DNA of 34,881 nucleotides from Candidatus Peregrinibacteria bacterium (GTDB taxonomy: Bacteria; Patescibacteriota; Gracilibacteria; UM-FILTER-43-11), in the NCBI GenBank assembly GCA_016934215.1, contig JAFGTE010000006.1, positions 1-34,881 on the forward strand, written 5' to 3'. The notes under the pieces are model-generated. The model saw nothing but the letters and a program-made list of their open reading frames with translations. It did no database searches and was not told the DNA's origin. Below are positions 13,284 to 21,009 of this stretch, piece after piece; the stretch's first letter is position 1; each line of letters begins with the position of its first letter. Made by a program: the position numbers and the translations under genes.

Positions 13284-15122
13284 ATGGCCCGATCAACCCT
13301 CAGACCAAAACGGGAGCAGGAAAGCCCGGAGCAGGCGTCTGACGACCCCAAAAAATTAGGAATGACCGCGCGCGCACGACTCAAAATCGGCCAGTTGGTC
13401 GACCAGCCCTGGTTTGAAAAATTCCAGCGGGCAGCCACTTATACTTCTGTTTTTGCGGAACCGATTTATCGGGGTACTTGTGGCACTCTTGGCATGCCTG
13501 CCGATGAGCAGGTGGCTGATGTTCTGAGACTGGGACCGCTTCCTTTTTTTGCCGCCAATTTGGGGCTGAAAACGGCCGCACGCGGCATGGATCATTTTAA
13601 AACTCCTGAACCTTATATTGATGCTGTTTCAATTGCGGCAGAAGCGACGACCGGACAGTATGTCGGTAATGTGCGTTTGGCTCGTTTGGTTAAAGGTATG
13701 AAAGGTGCTCGTCAGGTGGCTAAATTCATGCGCGCGACCAAGGTGGCCGCCAGCCAGCAGTCTTTGGAAGATAAGAGCATGCAGGCTATCAGTCAGGATT
13801 TCACCTGGTATATGGTGGGTATGCTGGCCGCTATGCCGTTAGTGGCTGATTTTGAAGATCTGGATTATTCCAATCCCACTGACACACTTCGTGAACTTGG
13901 TTTTAATGTCGGTATGATTGTCGCCGCTAAAGTGTTTAACCGTCGCATTCGTAAGGTTATCAATCAAAATTATACCCGCACCCTTGACGGCAGCCGGGAC
14001 CGGGTTCATCAGATGATTGAAGAGAATCCTGAACTGGCTTTTCTGAAAAAAGAATTTGAATATTTTGACGGAAAGGCGGCGGCTGAACTGTCTAAACGAC
14101 TGGGTATAAAGGAACAAGAGGTACAAAATTTGGTAACCAAAATGCAGGAAGCTGAACAGTCCAGCACGGCTCCTTCTCTCGTCTGGAAAAAATGGGCTGC
14201 TGAGCATGGAGTTAAAGGCGCTTATGAGGATCACGCTCATTTACTCGATAAAGTGAACAAGGATGAAATTCTGGTCATTGTGGAGGGACTTTTAGAAAGT
14301 ATGGTCTCCATGAAAGACCTGATCAACCCGGTAGGAGAAGATCTGGAACTGGATGAGAATGGTGATATTAAAACGAAAGAAATTGATGCGGCCGTGATGG
14401 TGACTGATTTACGGAATTTTACGCCGCTGACTACCAGTAAGGCGATTCAGGGAAATATTTTTGCTTTTCTGAAGCTTAATTATTTTGCTTATTTAAAACA
14501 TGCCATTAAGCGCCATGGCGGAAAGATTCTGAATCACACCGGAGACGGTCTGGTTATTTATTTCACCGGCAGAGAGGGAAAGTGTAAGGAGGAATGTGCG
14601 GTGACCTGCGCAGAGGAAATTGACCGTCTGACCAATCTGATGGACGAAGTGTGGCATGAACAGGGGGTAGCTAATCCGGAGGATGATCATCGTACCGGTA
14701 TCGGTATTTCGACCGGCACACTGAGAATCGGTGACGTTCTGACCCTGTCAAAACAACGCCGTGCCCGGGCCGCTGACCCTGACGCCCCCAAAGGGAGCCC
14801 CCGTGGTATTCAGGATATCTTTGACGTTCAACGGGCTTTCGAAAAAGAGGCTATGCGTGTGTGTGACTGGATTGACGTAGTGAATGACGAAAGAAGGCAG
14901 GGGGGTATTTCACGTCTGGTAGGCATGGGGGAACCTATCAATCTGGCTGCCCGTCTGGAATCGGTAGCGAAGGCTTTTCCCGATCATACCGGTTTTATTC
15001 GTGAGTCCCATTATCAGAGCATGCCTCCTGAACTTCAGATAAAATTTCAGTCCCTGAAGGCCATTCAGCTTAAGGGAGTGAATGAAGTAGAGATGATTTA
15101 TGGAATGAAACGTATGATCTGA
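13284..15122 (+). CDS. Atypical class III nucleotide cyclase with a catalytic-domain insertion
   Basis: A 612-residue protein with a helical, partly hydrophobic N-terminal half (possible membrane-contacting segments near residues 84-98, 174-190 and 206-220) and a cyclase domain from about residue 368. Metal ligands D375 (VTDLRNFT) and D421 (HTGDGLVIYF), and N553 and R557 (GEPINLAARLE) are present. The positions that normally hold the adenine-binding Lys and Asp are N417 and R544, so substrate is uncertain. About 45 extra residues are inserted before GMGEPIN (about 485-543). A Cys triplet C434-x3-C438-x3-C442 follows the second metal site. ATG at 13284 is preferred: the ATG at 13263 lies upstream of the expected transcript start (about 13267). 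Confidence 0.8.
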   Translation: MARSTLRPKREQESPEQASDDPKKLGMTARARLKIGQLVDQPWFEKFQRAATYTSVFAEPIYRGTCGTLGMPADEQVADVLRLGPLPFFAANLGLKTAARGMDHFKTPEPYIDAVSIAAEATTGQYVGNVRLARLVKGMKGARQVAKFMRATKVAASQQSLEDKSMQAISQDFTWYMVGMLAAMPLVADFEDLDYSNPTDTLRELGFNVGMIVAAKVFNRRIRKVINQNYTRTLDGSRDRVHQMIEENPELAFLKKEFEYFDGKAAAELSKRLGIKEQEVQNLVTKMQEAEQSSTAPSLVWKKWAAEHGVKGAYEDHAHLLDKVNKDEILVIVEGLLESMVSMKDLINPVGEDLELDENGDIKTKEIDAAVMVTDLRNFTPLTTSKAIQGNIFAFLKLNYFAYLKHAIKRHGGKILNHTGDGLVIYFTGREGKCKEECAVTCAEEIDRLTNLMDEVWHEQGVANPEDDHRTGIGISTGTLRIGDVLTLSKQRRARAADPDAPKGSPRGIQDIFDVQRAFEKEAMRVCDWIDVVNDERRQGGISRLVGMGEPINLAARLESVAKAFPDHTGFIRESHYQSMPPELQIKFQSLKAIQLKGVNEVEMIYGMKRMI

Positions 15123-15124
15123 AT

Positions 15125-15153
15125 TTGATTTTAAGCCTTATTTTTGCTATAAT
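15125..15153 (+). promoter_or_regulatory. Promoter for the Lys/Ala-rich protein
   Basis: TTGATT (15125-15130), a 17-base spacer and TATAAT (15148-15153) preceded by TGC (extended -10). The expected start near 15160 gives a 22-base leader without a Shine-Dalgarno sequence before the ATG at 15182. Confidence 0.6.
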
Positions 15154-15181
15154 TTCTTAAAAGAAAAACTAATAATTTACC

Positions 15182-15661
15182 ATGGCTAATACAAAGAAGG
15201 TGGCAGTTAAAAAGACGGCGGCCGGAACTCAGGAGGGGGTTAAAAAAGCGGCTAAAACAGTCGACGATGTTTTCGGAAAACTGAAAAAGCATTTTGAACC
15301 GGTCAAAGTGGATGCCTGGCAAAAAAAGTGGCTGGAAGTGCCCGCTAATCGTAAGAAATATGAAAAGCTTTCGGACGCGCCGGAAGTGGTAGGTGAAGAA
15401 CTGACGGCTATTGTGAATGACATCATTGATTTTGCACAGGGTGAAGAAACAGGAAAATCAGGTTTTTTAAAAAAAATGAAAGGGATTTTTGGTAAAGCGG
15501 CTGAAACAGCTAAAAAGGGGGCAACACTGGCCGTCGGGCAGGCGAAGAAAGGTGCTGAAATGGCGGCCGAGCAGGCGAAAAAATCGACTGATATGGCCAA
15601 GTCTGCCACAGACAAGGTTACTAAAACAGCTGCCAAAACGGCTAAAAAAGCGAAAAAATAA
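15182..15661 (+). CDS. Lys/Ala-rich protein with 11-residue-like repeats (histone H1-like or LEA-like)
   Basis: A 159-residue basic protein. A central part (about 25-95) is mixed in composition (FGKLKKHFEPVKVDAWQKKW, then an acidic segment near EVVGEELTAIVND). The C-terminal 60 residues are Lys/Ala-rich with recurring AKKGA, AKKST and AKKAKK units spaced near 11 residues, giving an amphipathic helix. This composition is shared by bacterial histone H1-like DNA-compacting proteins, LEA-like stress proteins and phasins, which sequence inspection cannot separate. No signal peptide is present. The strong promoter upstream suggests an abundant protein. pheT follows after 58 bases. Confidence 0.6.
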   Translation: MANTKKVAVKKTAAGTQEGVKKAAKTVDDVFGKLKKHFEPVKVDAWQKKWLEVPANRKKYEKLSDAPEVVGEELTAIVNDIIDFAQGEETGKSGFLKKMKGIFGKAAETAKKGATLAVGQAKKGAEMAAEQAKKSTDMAKSATDKVTKTAAKTAKKAKK

Positions 15662-15686
15662 CTGTAAATCGGCTTAAAGATGTTGT

Positions 15687-15715
15687 ATTGTTGCTACGTT
15701 AAAACAATATTTTTT
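15687..15715 (+). terminator. Weak terminator-like hairpin before pheT
   Basis: ATTGTT (15687-15692) and AACAAT (15703-15708) form a 6-pair A/T-rich stem with a 10-base loop, followed by six T. It could end the upstream transcript but is thermodynamically weak, and it ends only 4 bases before the pheT start codon. Confidence 0.3.
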
Positions 15716-15719
15716 CATC

Positions 15720-18098
15720 ATGAAAATCAGTCTGAACTGGCTCGGTGACTTCATTGAAATTACCGAAAAAGACCATCAGAAAATCAAAGACATTATTACC
15801 GAACGTTCCGCTGAAATTGAAACCATGGAATCCCAGGGGGATCATCTGGATAATATTGTTGTAGGAAAGGTCCTTGAGATCAAAGAACATCCTAATGCTG
15901 ATGCCCTGCAGCTTTGCACGGTGAATGACGGACAGGAAAATATTCAGGTCGTCTGCGGAGGTTCGAATGTGAAGGAAGGCATGCTCTGCGCTTTTGCCAA
16001 GATCGGCGCGGTAGTGAAATGGCATGGAACGGAAGTGGTAAAGATGGAAAAAGCTAAGATCCGCGGGGAGGAGAGTTTTGGGATGATCTGCGCTTCTGAG
16101 GAAATAGGATTGGAAGATATGTTCCCGCAAAAGTCTGAAAAAGAAATCGTGGACCTCTCGCATCTGGATTTAAAGGTGGGACAGCCACTGGCCAAAGCCT
16201 TGGGGCTGGATGACGTGGTGATGGATATTGATAATCATGCCATTACGAACCGTTCGGATCTTTTTTCTCATCGCGGTTTTGCCCGGGAGTTTGTAGCTTG
16301 CGGCTTGGGTAAATGGAAAAAAAATGCCGTGTTTAAGGCGCCTGTCAGCCATTCTCCGGCACCGGTAGAGCTAAAAATTGAAGATAAAGAAGTCTGCCGT
16401 CATTACATGAGCGTTTATATGACCGGTATCGAAGTGAAAGAAAGTCCTGAGTGGATGAAAAAACGCTTGATTGCCTGTGGTGTGAATCCTATTTCGAATG
16501 TTGTAGACGTTACCAATTACGTGATGCTGGAACTGGGAATGCCTCTGCACGCTTTTGATCTGGATCAGGTGAAAGGTAAAAAGTGGATTATGCGAAAAGC
16601 CAGAAAAGGCGAAAAAATCGTAACACTGGATGAACAGCAACATGAATTATTAGGCGGTGAAATTGTGCTGGATGATGGCCATGAATTATTTGACCTTTGC
16701 GGTATTATGGGGGGGCTTTCGAGCGGTATTACGCAAAACACAAAGGCGGTTATGTTACATTCCCCTGTTTATCACCCCACGCTGATCCGGCAGGGAATGA
16801 GGGGGCTGGGCCATATCAGTGACGCGGCCATTATTTATGAGAAAGGTATTGATCCGGCCTTGGCAGCAGATGGTTTATATCGTGCCATGAAGCTGCTACT
16901 GGAACTTTGTCCCGGTGCCAAGGTGGCCAGTGACGTAACCGATATATGGAATATCCCCAAAGAAAAACGGGTGATTGATTTAAGTATCGAACGCACGAAT
17001 CTGCTGATCGGAACGGCAGTGAAAGCAAAGCAGATTGAAAAAATCCTGCATGATCTGGGTTTTGAAACTGCTCAAGCAAAAAGTGGTTACAAAGTGATGG
17101 TGCCGACTTTCCGTCATAATGATGTACATCGGGAAGCTGATTTGATTGAAGAGGTGGCCCGCATTTATGGTTTTAACAATATTCCTTATCAGACTCCGGT
17201 AAAATCTATTGCCCCCATTACCCCCAGCAAAGACCGACGCTATCTGCGGGAAGTGAAAGAGGTACTGACGGCTCAGGGTTTTGATGAGATTTACACCTTT
17301 GCCTTTATCGGCCCGGAACTTCTGCAAAAGTGCGGAATGGAGGTAACCGATGAGATGGCGGAAGTGACAAATCCTATTTCGGCTGATATGTCATTAATGA
17401 AAACAAGTTTACTGCCACGAATGCTGGAAACGATTGCTGACAATCTGCGTTATAAAAACAGTTTTGCTCTTTTTGAGCAGAATAAGGTTTATTTCCGGAA
17501 ATCAGATACAGACTGGGAAGAGCGGCCTGCACTTATTATGGCGGGGGTTAATGTGGATTTCCGGGCCGTGCAGGGTGCTGTAGAAAGTCTGAGCATTCAG
17601 GTTTTACCCGTGAAAGAGAAGACTAAAGTGGCCGCTCATCATCCCGGACGAACTGGCGAACTTGTCGTACGCGGGAAGCAAGTTGGCACTATTTATGAAG
17701 TCCACCCCCAAATTCGTAAAAACTTTGATATTAAGCCAAGAGTGGTGGTGACCGAGGTCGATCTGCAGGCTATTCTGGACATGAATATCGACACCCGTAA
17801 AAAGTATCAGGAACTGTCCAGATTCCCATCGGTTGTGCTGGACGTGAGTATGCTGATCCCCAGAAAGAATCTGGCCGGGGATTATACGAAAACAATACTT
17901 ACGACTGATCAGAAGCTGATTACCGATGTGGAGCTTATTGATGAATATACGGGTGATCAGATTGCTGAGGACAAGCGCGGCCTGACCTATTCAATCACTT
18001 ATCAGGCGCCCGACCGCACGTTAACGGATACGGAGGTTGAAGCTGTACACAAACAAGTACTTGAAAGACTTAAAAAGAACGGAGCGGAGATAAGATGA
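15720..18098 (+). CDS. pheT: Phenylalanyl-tRNA synthetase beta subunit
   Basis: A full-length 792-residue beta subunit, which pairs with PheS to charge tRNA-Phe. Seen in order: the start MKISLNWLGDFIEI; a tRNA-binding EMAP-like domain (about 40-150, with EHPNADALQLCTV); the B3/B4 editing region (about 210-380, with NPISNVVDVTNYVM and ELGMPLHAFDLD); the B5 domain (about 400-475); the catalytic-core-like domain; and a C-terminal anticodon-binding ferredoxin-like domain (about 700-790, with SRFPSVVLDVSMLIP). pheS is not adjacent, unlike the common pheS-pheT operon. No Shine-Dalgarno sequence precedes the ATG. The charging level of tRNA-Phe made by this enzyme is what the attenuator at 20878 would sense. 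Confidence 0.97.
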   Translation: MKISLNWLGDFIEITEKDHQKIKDIITERSAEIETMESQGDHLDNIVVGKVLEIKEHPNADALQLCTVNDGQENIQVVCGGSNVKEGMLCAFAKIGAVVKWHGTEVVKMEKAKIRGEESFGMICASEEIGLEDMFPQKSEKEIVDLSHLDLKVGQPLAKALGLDDVVMDIDNHAITNRSDLFSHRGFAREFVACGLGKWKKNAVFKAPVSHSPAPVELKIEDKEVCRHYMSVYMTGIEVKESPEWMKKRLIACGVNPISNVVDVTNYVMLELGMPLHAFDLDQVKGKKWIMRKARKGEKIVTLDEQQHELLGGEIVLDDGHELFDLCGIMGGLSSGITQNTKAVMLHSPVYHPTLIRQGMRGLGHISDAAIIYEKGIDPALAADGLYRAMKLLLELCPGAKVASDVTDIWNIPKEKRVIDLSIERTNLLIGTAVKAKQIEKILHDLGFETAQAKSGYKVMVPTFRHNDVHREADLIEEVARIYGFNNIPYQTPVKSIAPITPSKDRRYLREVKEVLTAQGFDEIYTFAFIGPELLQKCGMEVTDEMAEVTNPISADMSLMKTSLLPRMLETIADNLRYKNSFALFEQNKVYFRKSDTDWEERPALIMAGVNVDFRAVQGAVESLSIQVLPVKEKTKVAAHHPGRTGELVVRGKQVGTIYEVHPQIRKNFDIKPRVVVTEVDLQAILDMNIDTRKKYQELSRFPSVVLDVSMLIPRKNLAGDYTKTILTTDQKLITDVELIDEYTGDQIAEDKRGLTYSITYQAPDRTLTDTEVEAVHKQVLERLKKNGAEIR

Positions 18099-18183
18099 GG
18101 TCAGGGTATAGAGGTGTATCGTCGTCGAGGGTAATTTTTCCATTATTAACAGATTATTAATCCCTTATTTTCGAGAAGCAGTT

Positions 18184-20784
18184 TTAATTTTCGAGTTCGA
18201 TATACTTTGCTTCGTCCACGGTATCCATGGTGCTGGCTTTAACGCCACCCTGGGCAATGGAATAAAGATAGTTTCCGATGTAGATGATGCGCTGGATATT
18301 TTTTTCGTAATCGTAGGGAAAATATTCACCCAGCCCGATGACCATATCGTCATCTGTGTAATGAGTAACGCGGCCGCGTTCTTTGAAACCGTCAGTCAGA
18401 TTCAGGGTGTAGACCACGGCTCCATCAAAGGTGGTTTCATAGCGTTCCCAGTTTGGTTCCGTACAGCTTCCCAGCCCATCGCAGTCATCCGTACAAACCG
18501 AAACACCGTTTTCGAGGTGACATTCAGACGGAATACAACGCTGCAGACAGAGACTGGGGCAGGTGCTGTATAAGTATTTTCCGCATTGCAGGTCTTCGTT
18601 ATTTACCTTTTCCTGAATCCGAATGGGAAAAGCCAGCAGTTCCTTTGATTTATCGAAAAGCAGGGCTTTATGATTGTACAGAAGTTCAGAATAAGTTCCT
18701 TGGTCACCGATGTTTTCGACAAATTTCTGTTTGGGGTTATTGGGGTCGCTGACGTCAAAGAGGGCCATTTTGAAGCCATCCGTCACGGTGCCGCCCCACT
18801 GGTTTTCGGTGGTTTCCTGTCCAAAGCCGATGATGTTGTTTTCATCGTAAGGGTGGATGTATTCGCTGTAACCGGGAATCTTTAGTTCCCCGAGGACGAC
18901 CGGCTGACGAGGGTTGGAAAGGCCGATCACAAAAAGCGGATCGATTTGTTTGAAGGTAACCATATAAAGGCGGTTGCCGAGGAAGCGCGTGGAGTAAATG
19001 CGCTCACCTTTGGCCAGACCTTCCAGACTGCCAATGACTTTCATGTCTTCGTCCAGCACATAAACATTGTTACGGGCAGGATCTTCTTCGCTCCACATAT
19101 TGCCGGCGTTGGTCGCGATCCGGAAGTAGCCGCTATGTTGATCCATGGAGAACTGGTTGAGAATGACACCGGGTACTTCTCCGCGGGCTTTGAACTCAAT
19201 GTCGCCTCCATTCAGCTCAAAGCGGAAAAGGCGGGTCATGGTGCGATCACGATTCCAGTCCCAGTCTGTGTAGCGTTCGTAACCGTAATCGGTGTTGGCG
19301 GCAAAAAGGTCGGTCTGGGAAACATAAACGTTTTCGCTGCTACCGAGCATTACCTCACGATGGATTTCAGAATCTGAATCACTGATGTCAAACGAAGCGG
19401 TGATCATATAGCGGGGCATATCGTAGCCGGGGAAGTAACGGATATCTATACAGCCCACCATAGCCTCGGGGTCTCCGTCGCCATCGATCAGGGTCGGCAA
19501 AAGATCATCACCTGTTTCAATGTAATCCCAGCGCCAGACATTCGGACTGGCGTTGAGTACCAGATAAAGCTGGTTTCCGATGCGACGGGAAGTCTGATAG
19601 TAACCGTCAAAGGTCACTTTGCGTAATTTTTTCGGGTTGCTACGATCACTGATGTCATACACGTAAACTTTGGACTGGTCACTGCGGTAAGCGGGAGGGA
19701 CGATCATGGCTTGTTTCACAAGCGGCATGATATCGTAGTAATTTGATACCTGTCCGATGACGATCAGTTTGTCGTCTTCGACGTATAGTTCACGGGGGTA
19801 AAAAGAATCATCTCCAAAATCAATTTCCGCTTCTTCTTTCATCACGGATGGCGGCCAGGCTTTGATAATACGAACAGTATCGTCTTTTACCAGATAGATG
19901 TGGGAACCGTCATTTTTGATAATATCCGCTTCATCCACGCCTTCGACCTGAATGTTGGTAGAAGAATAGTCATCGGCGACAGCGGACTTTGCGGCCGTGG
20001 TCTCTGCCCCCATACCGGCCGCCATGGGTGCCATGGCCTGCGGTTCATCCGCCTCTCCTTCAACTGCTTCCTCCAGCATGATCATATCACCGCGCATGAC
20101 AGGATAGTAATACTGACGGCTTTCATATTCTTTGAACCTTTCCATCAGCGCGGGACAGGAGGCAACCGTTGGCAGAGGACTGTTCAATTCGTTGAAATGT
20201 GCGGTCACTTTATCCTGCACGTCATCTTCCAGCCGATAAACGATTTCGGACATTTCTCCGCGGGTAATTTGTTTGTCGAAGGCCTGAACGGTGATTGGAA
20301 TAGCACGAAGTGTTTCAAGCGTTTTTACATAACCCGCATACCATGCTTCATCAATATAAGTGCTGACTGAAATAACATCTTCGGCTTCGACGATGATTTT
20401 ACTGGCTTCGGCAAAGTTGATGAAACCGGCCGGCTTAAAAGTGCCATCAGGATAACCGCTGACGACGCCGTGTTTTTTAGCCATACAAACATATTTGCTG
20501 AACCACTCTCCGGCCGGCACATCAGGAAAGGAAGCTGCACTGCAGGCTTCGATTTCTTCATCGGAATAAATGGCTTCGATAATGATTTTGGTAAACTCGG
20601 CACGATTGATGCGGTTGTCCGGTTTATAAGAACCGTCGGGATACCCCTGAACGATCCCGTTATCTTTCAGAAACTGAATGGCATCCCCGTTAAAATGTTC
20701 GCCCTGAACATCCGAAAATACTTCAGCTCTGGCGTTGGGCACCAAAAATAACAGAGACAATAAAAATATGGCAGCTTTTTTCAT
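18184..20784 (-). CDS. Secreted SLH-domain beta-propeller surface protein
   Basis: An 866-residue exported protein. A signal peptide (MKKAAIFLLSLLFLVPNARA) is followed by three S-layer homology repeats (about 23-75, 82-140 and a weaker third 145-190), with the GYPDGSYKPDNRINRAEF signature, which attach proteins to the cell wall. After a low-complexity Ala/Met/Glu linker (about 240-270) comes a large beta-propeller domain like PF09826 (Beta_propel), with many blades of the type YVYDISDRSNPKKLRKV. A Cys-rich insertion with 8 Cys in 41 residues (734-774) interrupts the propeller. It is likely part of the surface layer. The ATG at 20784 lacks a Shine-Dalgarno sequence. A TATAAT lies upstream (20813-20808). 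Confidence 0.88.
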   Translation of the reverse strand: MKKAAIFLLSLLFLVPNARAEVFSDVQGEHFNGDAIQFLKDNGIVQGYPDGSYKPDNRINRAEFTKIIIEAIYSDEEIEACSAASFPDVPAGEWFSKYVCMAKKHGVVSGYPDGTFKPAGFINFAEASKIIVEAEDVISVSTYIDEAWYAGYVKTLETLRAIPITVQAFDKQITRGEMSEIVYRLEDDVQDKVTAHFNELNSPLPTVASCPALMERFKEYESRQYYYPVMRGDMIMLEEAVEGEADEPQAMAPMAAGMGAETTAAKSAVADDYSSTNIQVEGVDEADIIKNDGSHIYLVKDDTVRIIKAWPPSVMKEEAEIDFGDDSFYPRELYVEDDKLIVIGQVSNYYDIMPLVKQAMIVPPAYRSDQSKVYVYDISDRSNPKKLRKVTFDGYYQTSRRIGNQLYLVLNASPNVWRWDYIETGDDLLPTLIDGDGDPEAMVGCIDIRYFPGYDMPRYMITASFDISDSDSEIHREVMLGSSENVYVSQTDLFAANTDYGYERYTDWDWNRDRTMTRLFRFELNGGDIEFKARGEVPGVILNQFSMDQHSGYFRIATNAGNMWSEEDPARNNVYVLDEDMKVIGSLEGLAKGERIYSTRFLGNRLYMVTFKQIDPLFVIGLSNPRQPVVLGELKIPGYSEYIHPYDENNIIGFGQETTENQWGGTVTDGFKMALFDVSDPNNPKQKFVENIGDQGTYSELLYNHKALLFDKSKELLAFPIRIQEKVNNEDLQCGKYLYSTCPSLCLQRCIPSECHLENGVSVCTDDCDGLGSCTEPNWERYETTFDGAVVYTLNLTDGFKERGRVTHYTDDDMVIGLGEYFPYDYEKNIQRIIYIGNYLYSIAQGGVKASTMDTVDEAKYIELEN

Positions 20785-20807
20785 AATAATTTATTAAGGT
20801 GCCCCAA

Positions 20808-20813
20808 ATTATA
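20808..20813 (-). promoter_or_regulatory. -10 box for the SLH protein gene
   Basis: A perfect TATAAT on the minus strand, 23 bases before the ATG at 20784. No good -35 at the right distance. It is divergent from the aroF promoter at 20841. Confidence 0.4.
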
Positions 20814-20840
20814 TCATGAAAAGCATCATGGAAGTGAAAT

Positions 20841-20868
20841 TTGACAAGCCATTATCAAAAAGTATAAT
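20841..20868 (+). promoter_or_regulatory. Consensus promoter of the aroF-aroB operon
   Basis: TTGACA (20841-20846), a 16-base spacer and TATAAT (20863-20868): both hexamers match the sigma-70 consensus perfectly. The expected start is near 20875, about 3 bases before the leader-peptide ATG and 135 bases before aroF. So strong a promoter fits control downstream by attenuation. Confidence 0.8.
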
Positions 20869-20877
20869 GAATACGCT

Positions 20878-20928
20878 ATGCATTCAAGCAATTACTTCTT
20901 CTACGGTTTTTATTTTAAAGTCCGCTAA
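20878..20928 (+). CDS. Phe/Tyr-rich attenuator leader peptide
   Basis: A 16-codon frame encoding MHSSNYFFYGFYFKVR, ending in TAA at 20926-20928. Seven of eight consecutive residues (6-13) are aromatic: Tyr, Phe, Phe, Tyr, Gly, Phe, Tyr, Phe. This run of codons for the pathway's end products is the hallmark of transcription-attenuation leaders such as the pheA leader of enterobacteria. The frame lies directly after a consensus promoter, so it is almost leaderless, and its last codons form strand 1 of the attenuator. Ribosome stalling at these codons would report low charged tRNA-Phe or tRNA-Tyr. It is too short to be found by a normal gene search. Confidence 0.88.
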   Translation: MHSSNYFFYGFYFKVR

Positions 20929-20988
20929 GCGGTCGTTGTTTGATACTTATAAAAAACTAAATAACGTCCGCAGACATGCGGATTTTTT
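20920..20988 (+). promoter_or_regulatory. Transcription attenuator: alternative 1:2, 2:3 and 3:4 hairpins
   Basis: Strand 1 is GTCCGC (20920-20925), strand 2 GCGGTCGTTGTTTG (20929-20942), strand 3 TAAATAACGTCCGC (20958-20971) and strand 4 GCGGA (20978-20982). Strands 1:2 pair as CCGC/GCGG with the leader stop codon TAA as the loop. Strands 2:3 pair over 13 of 14 positions (two G-U, one U-U mismatch), the antiterminator. Strands 3:4 form the terminator. A ribosome stalled on the Phe/Tyr codons covers strand 1 and frees strand 2 to pair with 3. A ribosome reaching the stop covers 1 and 2 and lets 3:4 form. Confidence 0.82.
20966..20988 (+). terminator. Attenuator terminator hairpin upstream of aroF
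   Basis: GTCCGC (20966-20971), loop AGACAT, GCGGAT (20978-20983) and a run of six T (20983-20988). It is a classical intrinsic terminator 22 bases before the aroF start codon. Confidence 0.8.
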
Positions 20989-21009
20989 ATTACTTAATTC
21001 AAACAAATC

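Noticed and set aside
15680-15748. Second leader peptide and attenuator before pheT
   Set aside because: The frame from ATG at 15680 has only two adjacent Phe codons and overlaps pheT, and the hairpin is weak with no alternative pairing partner.
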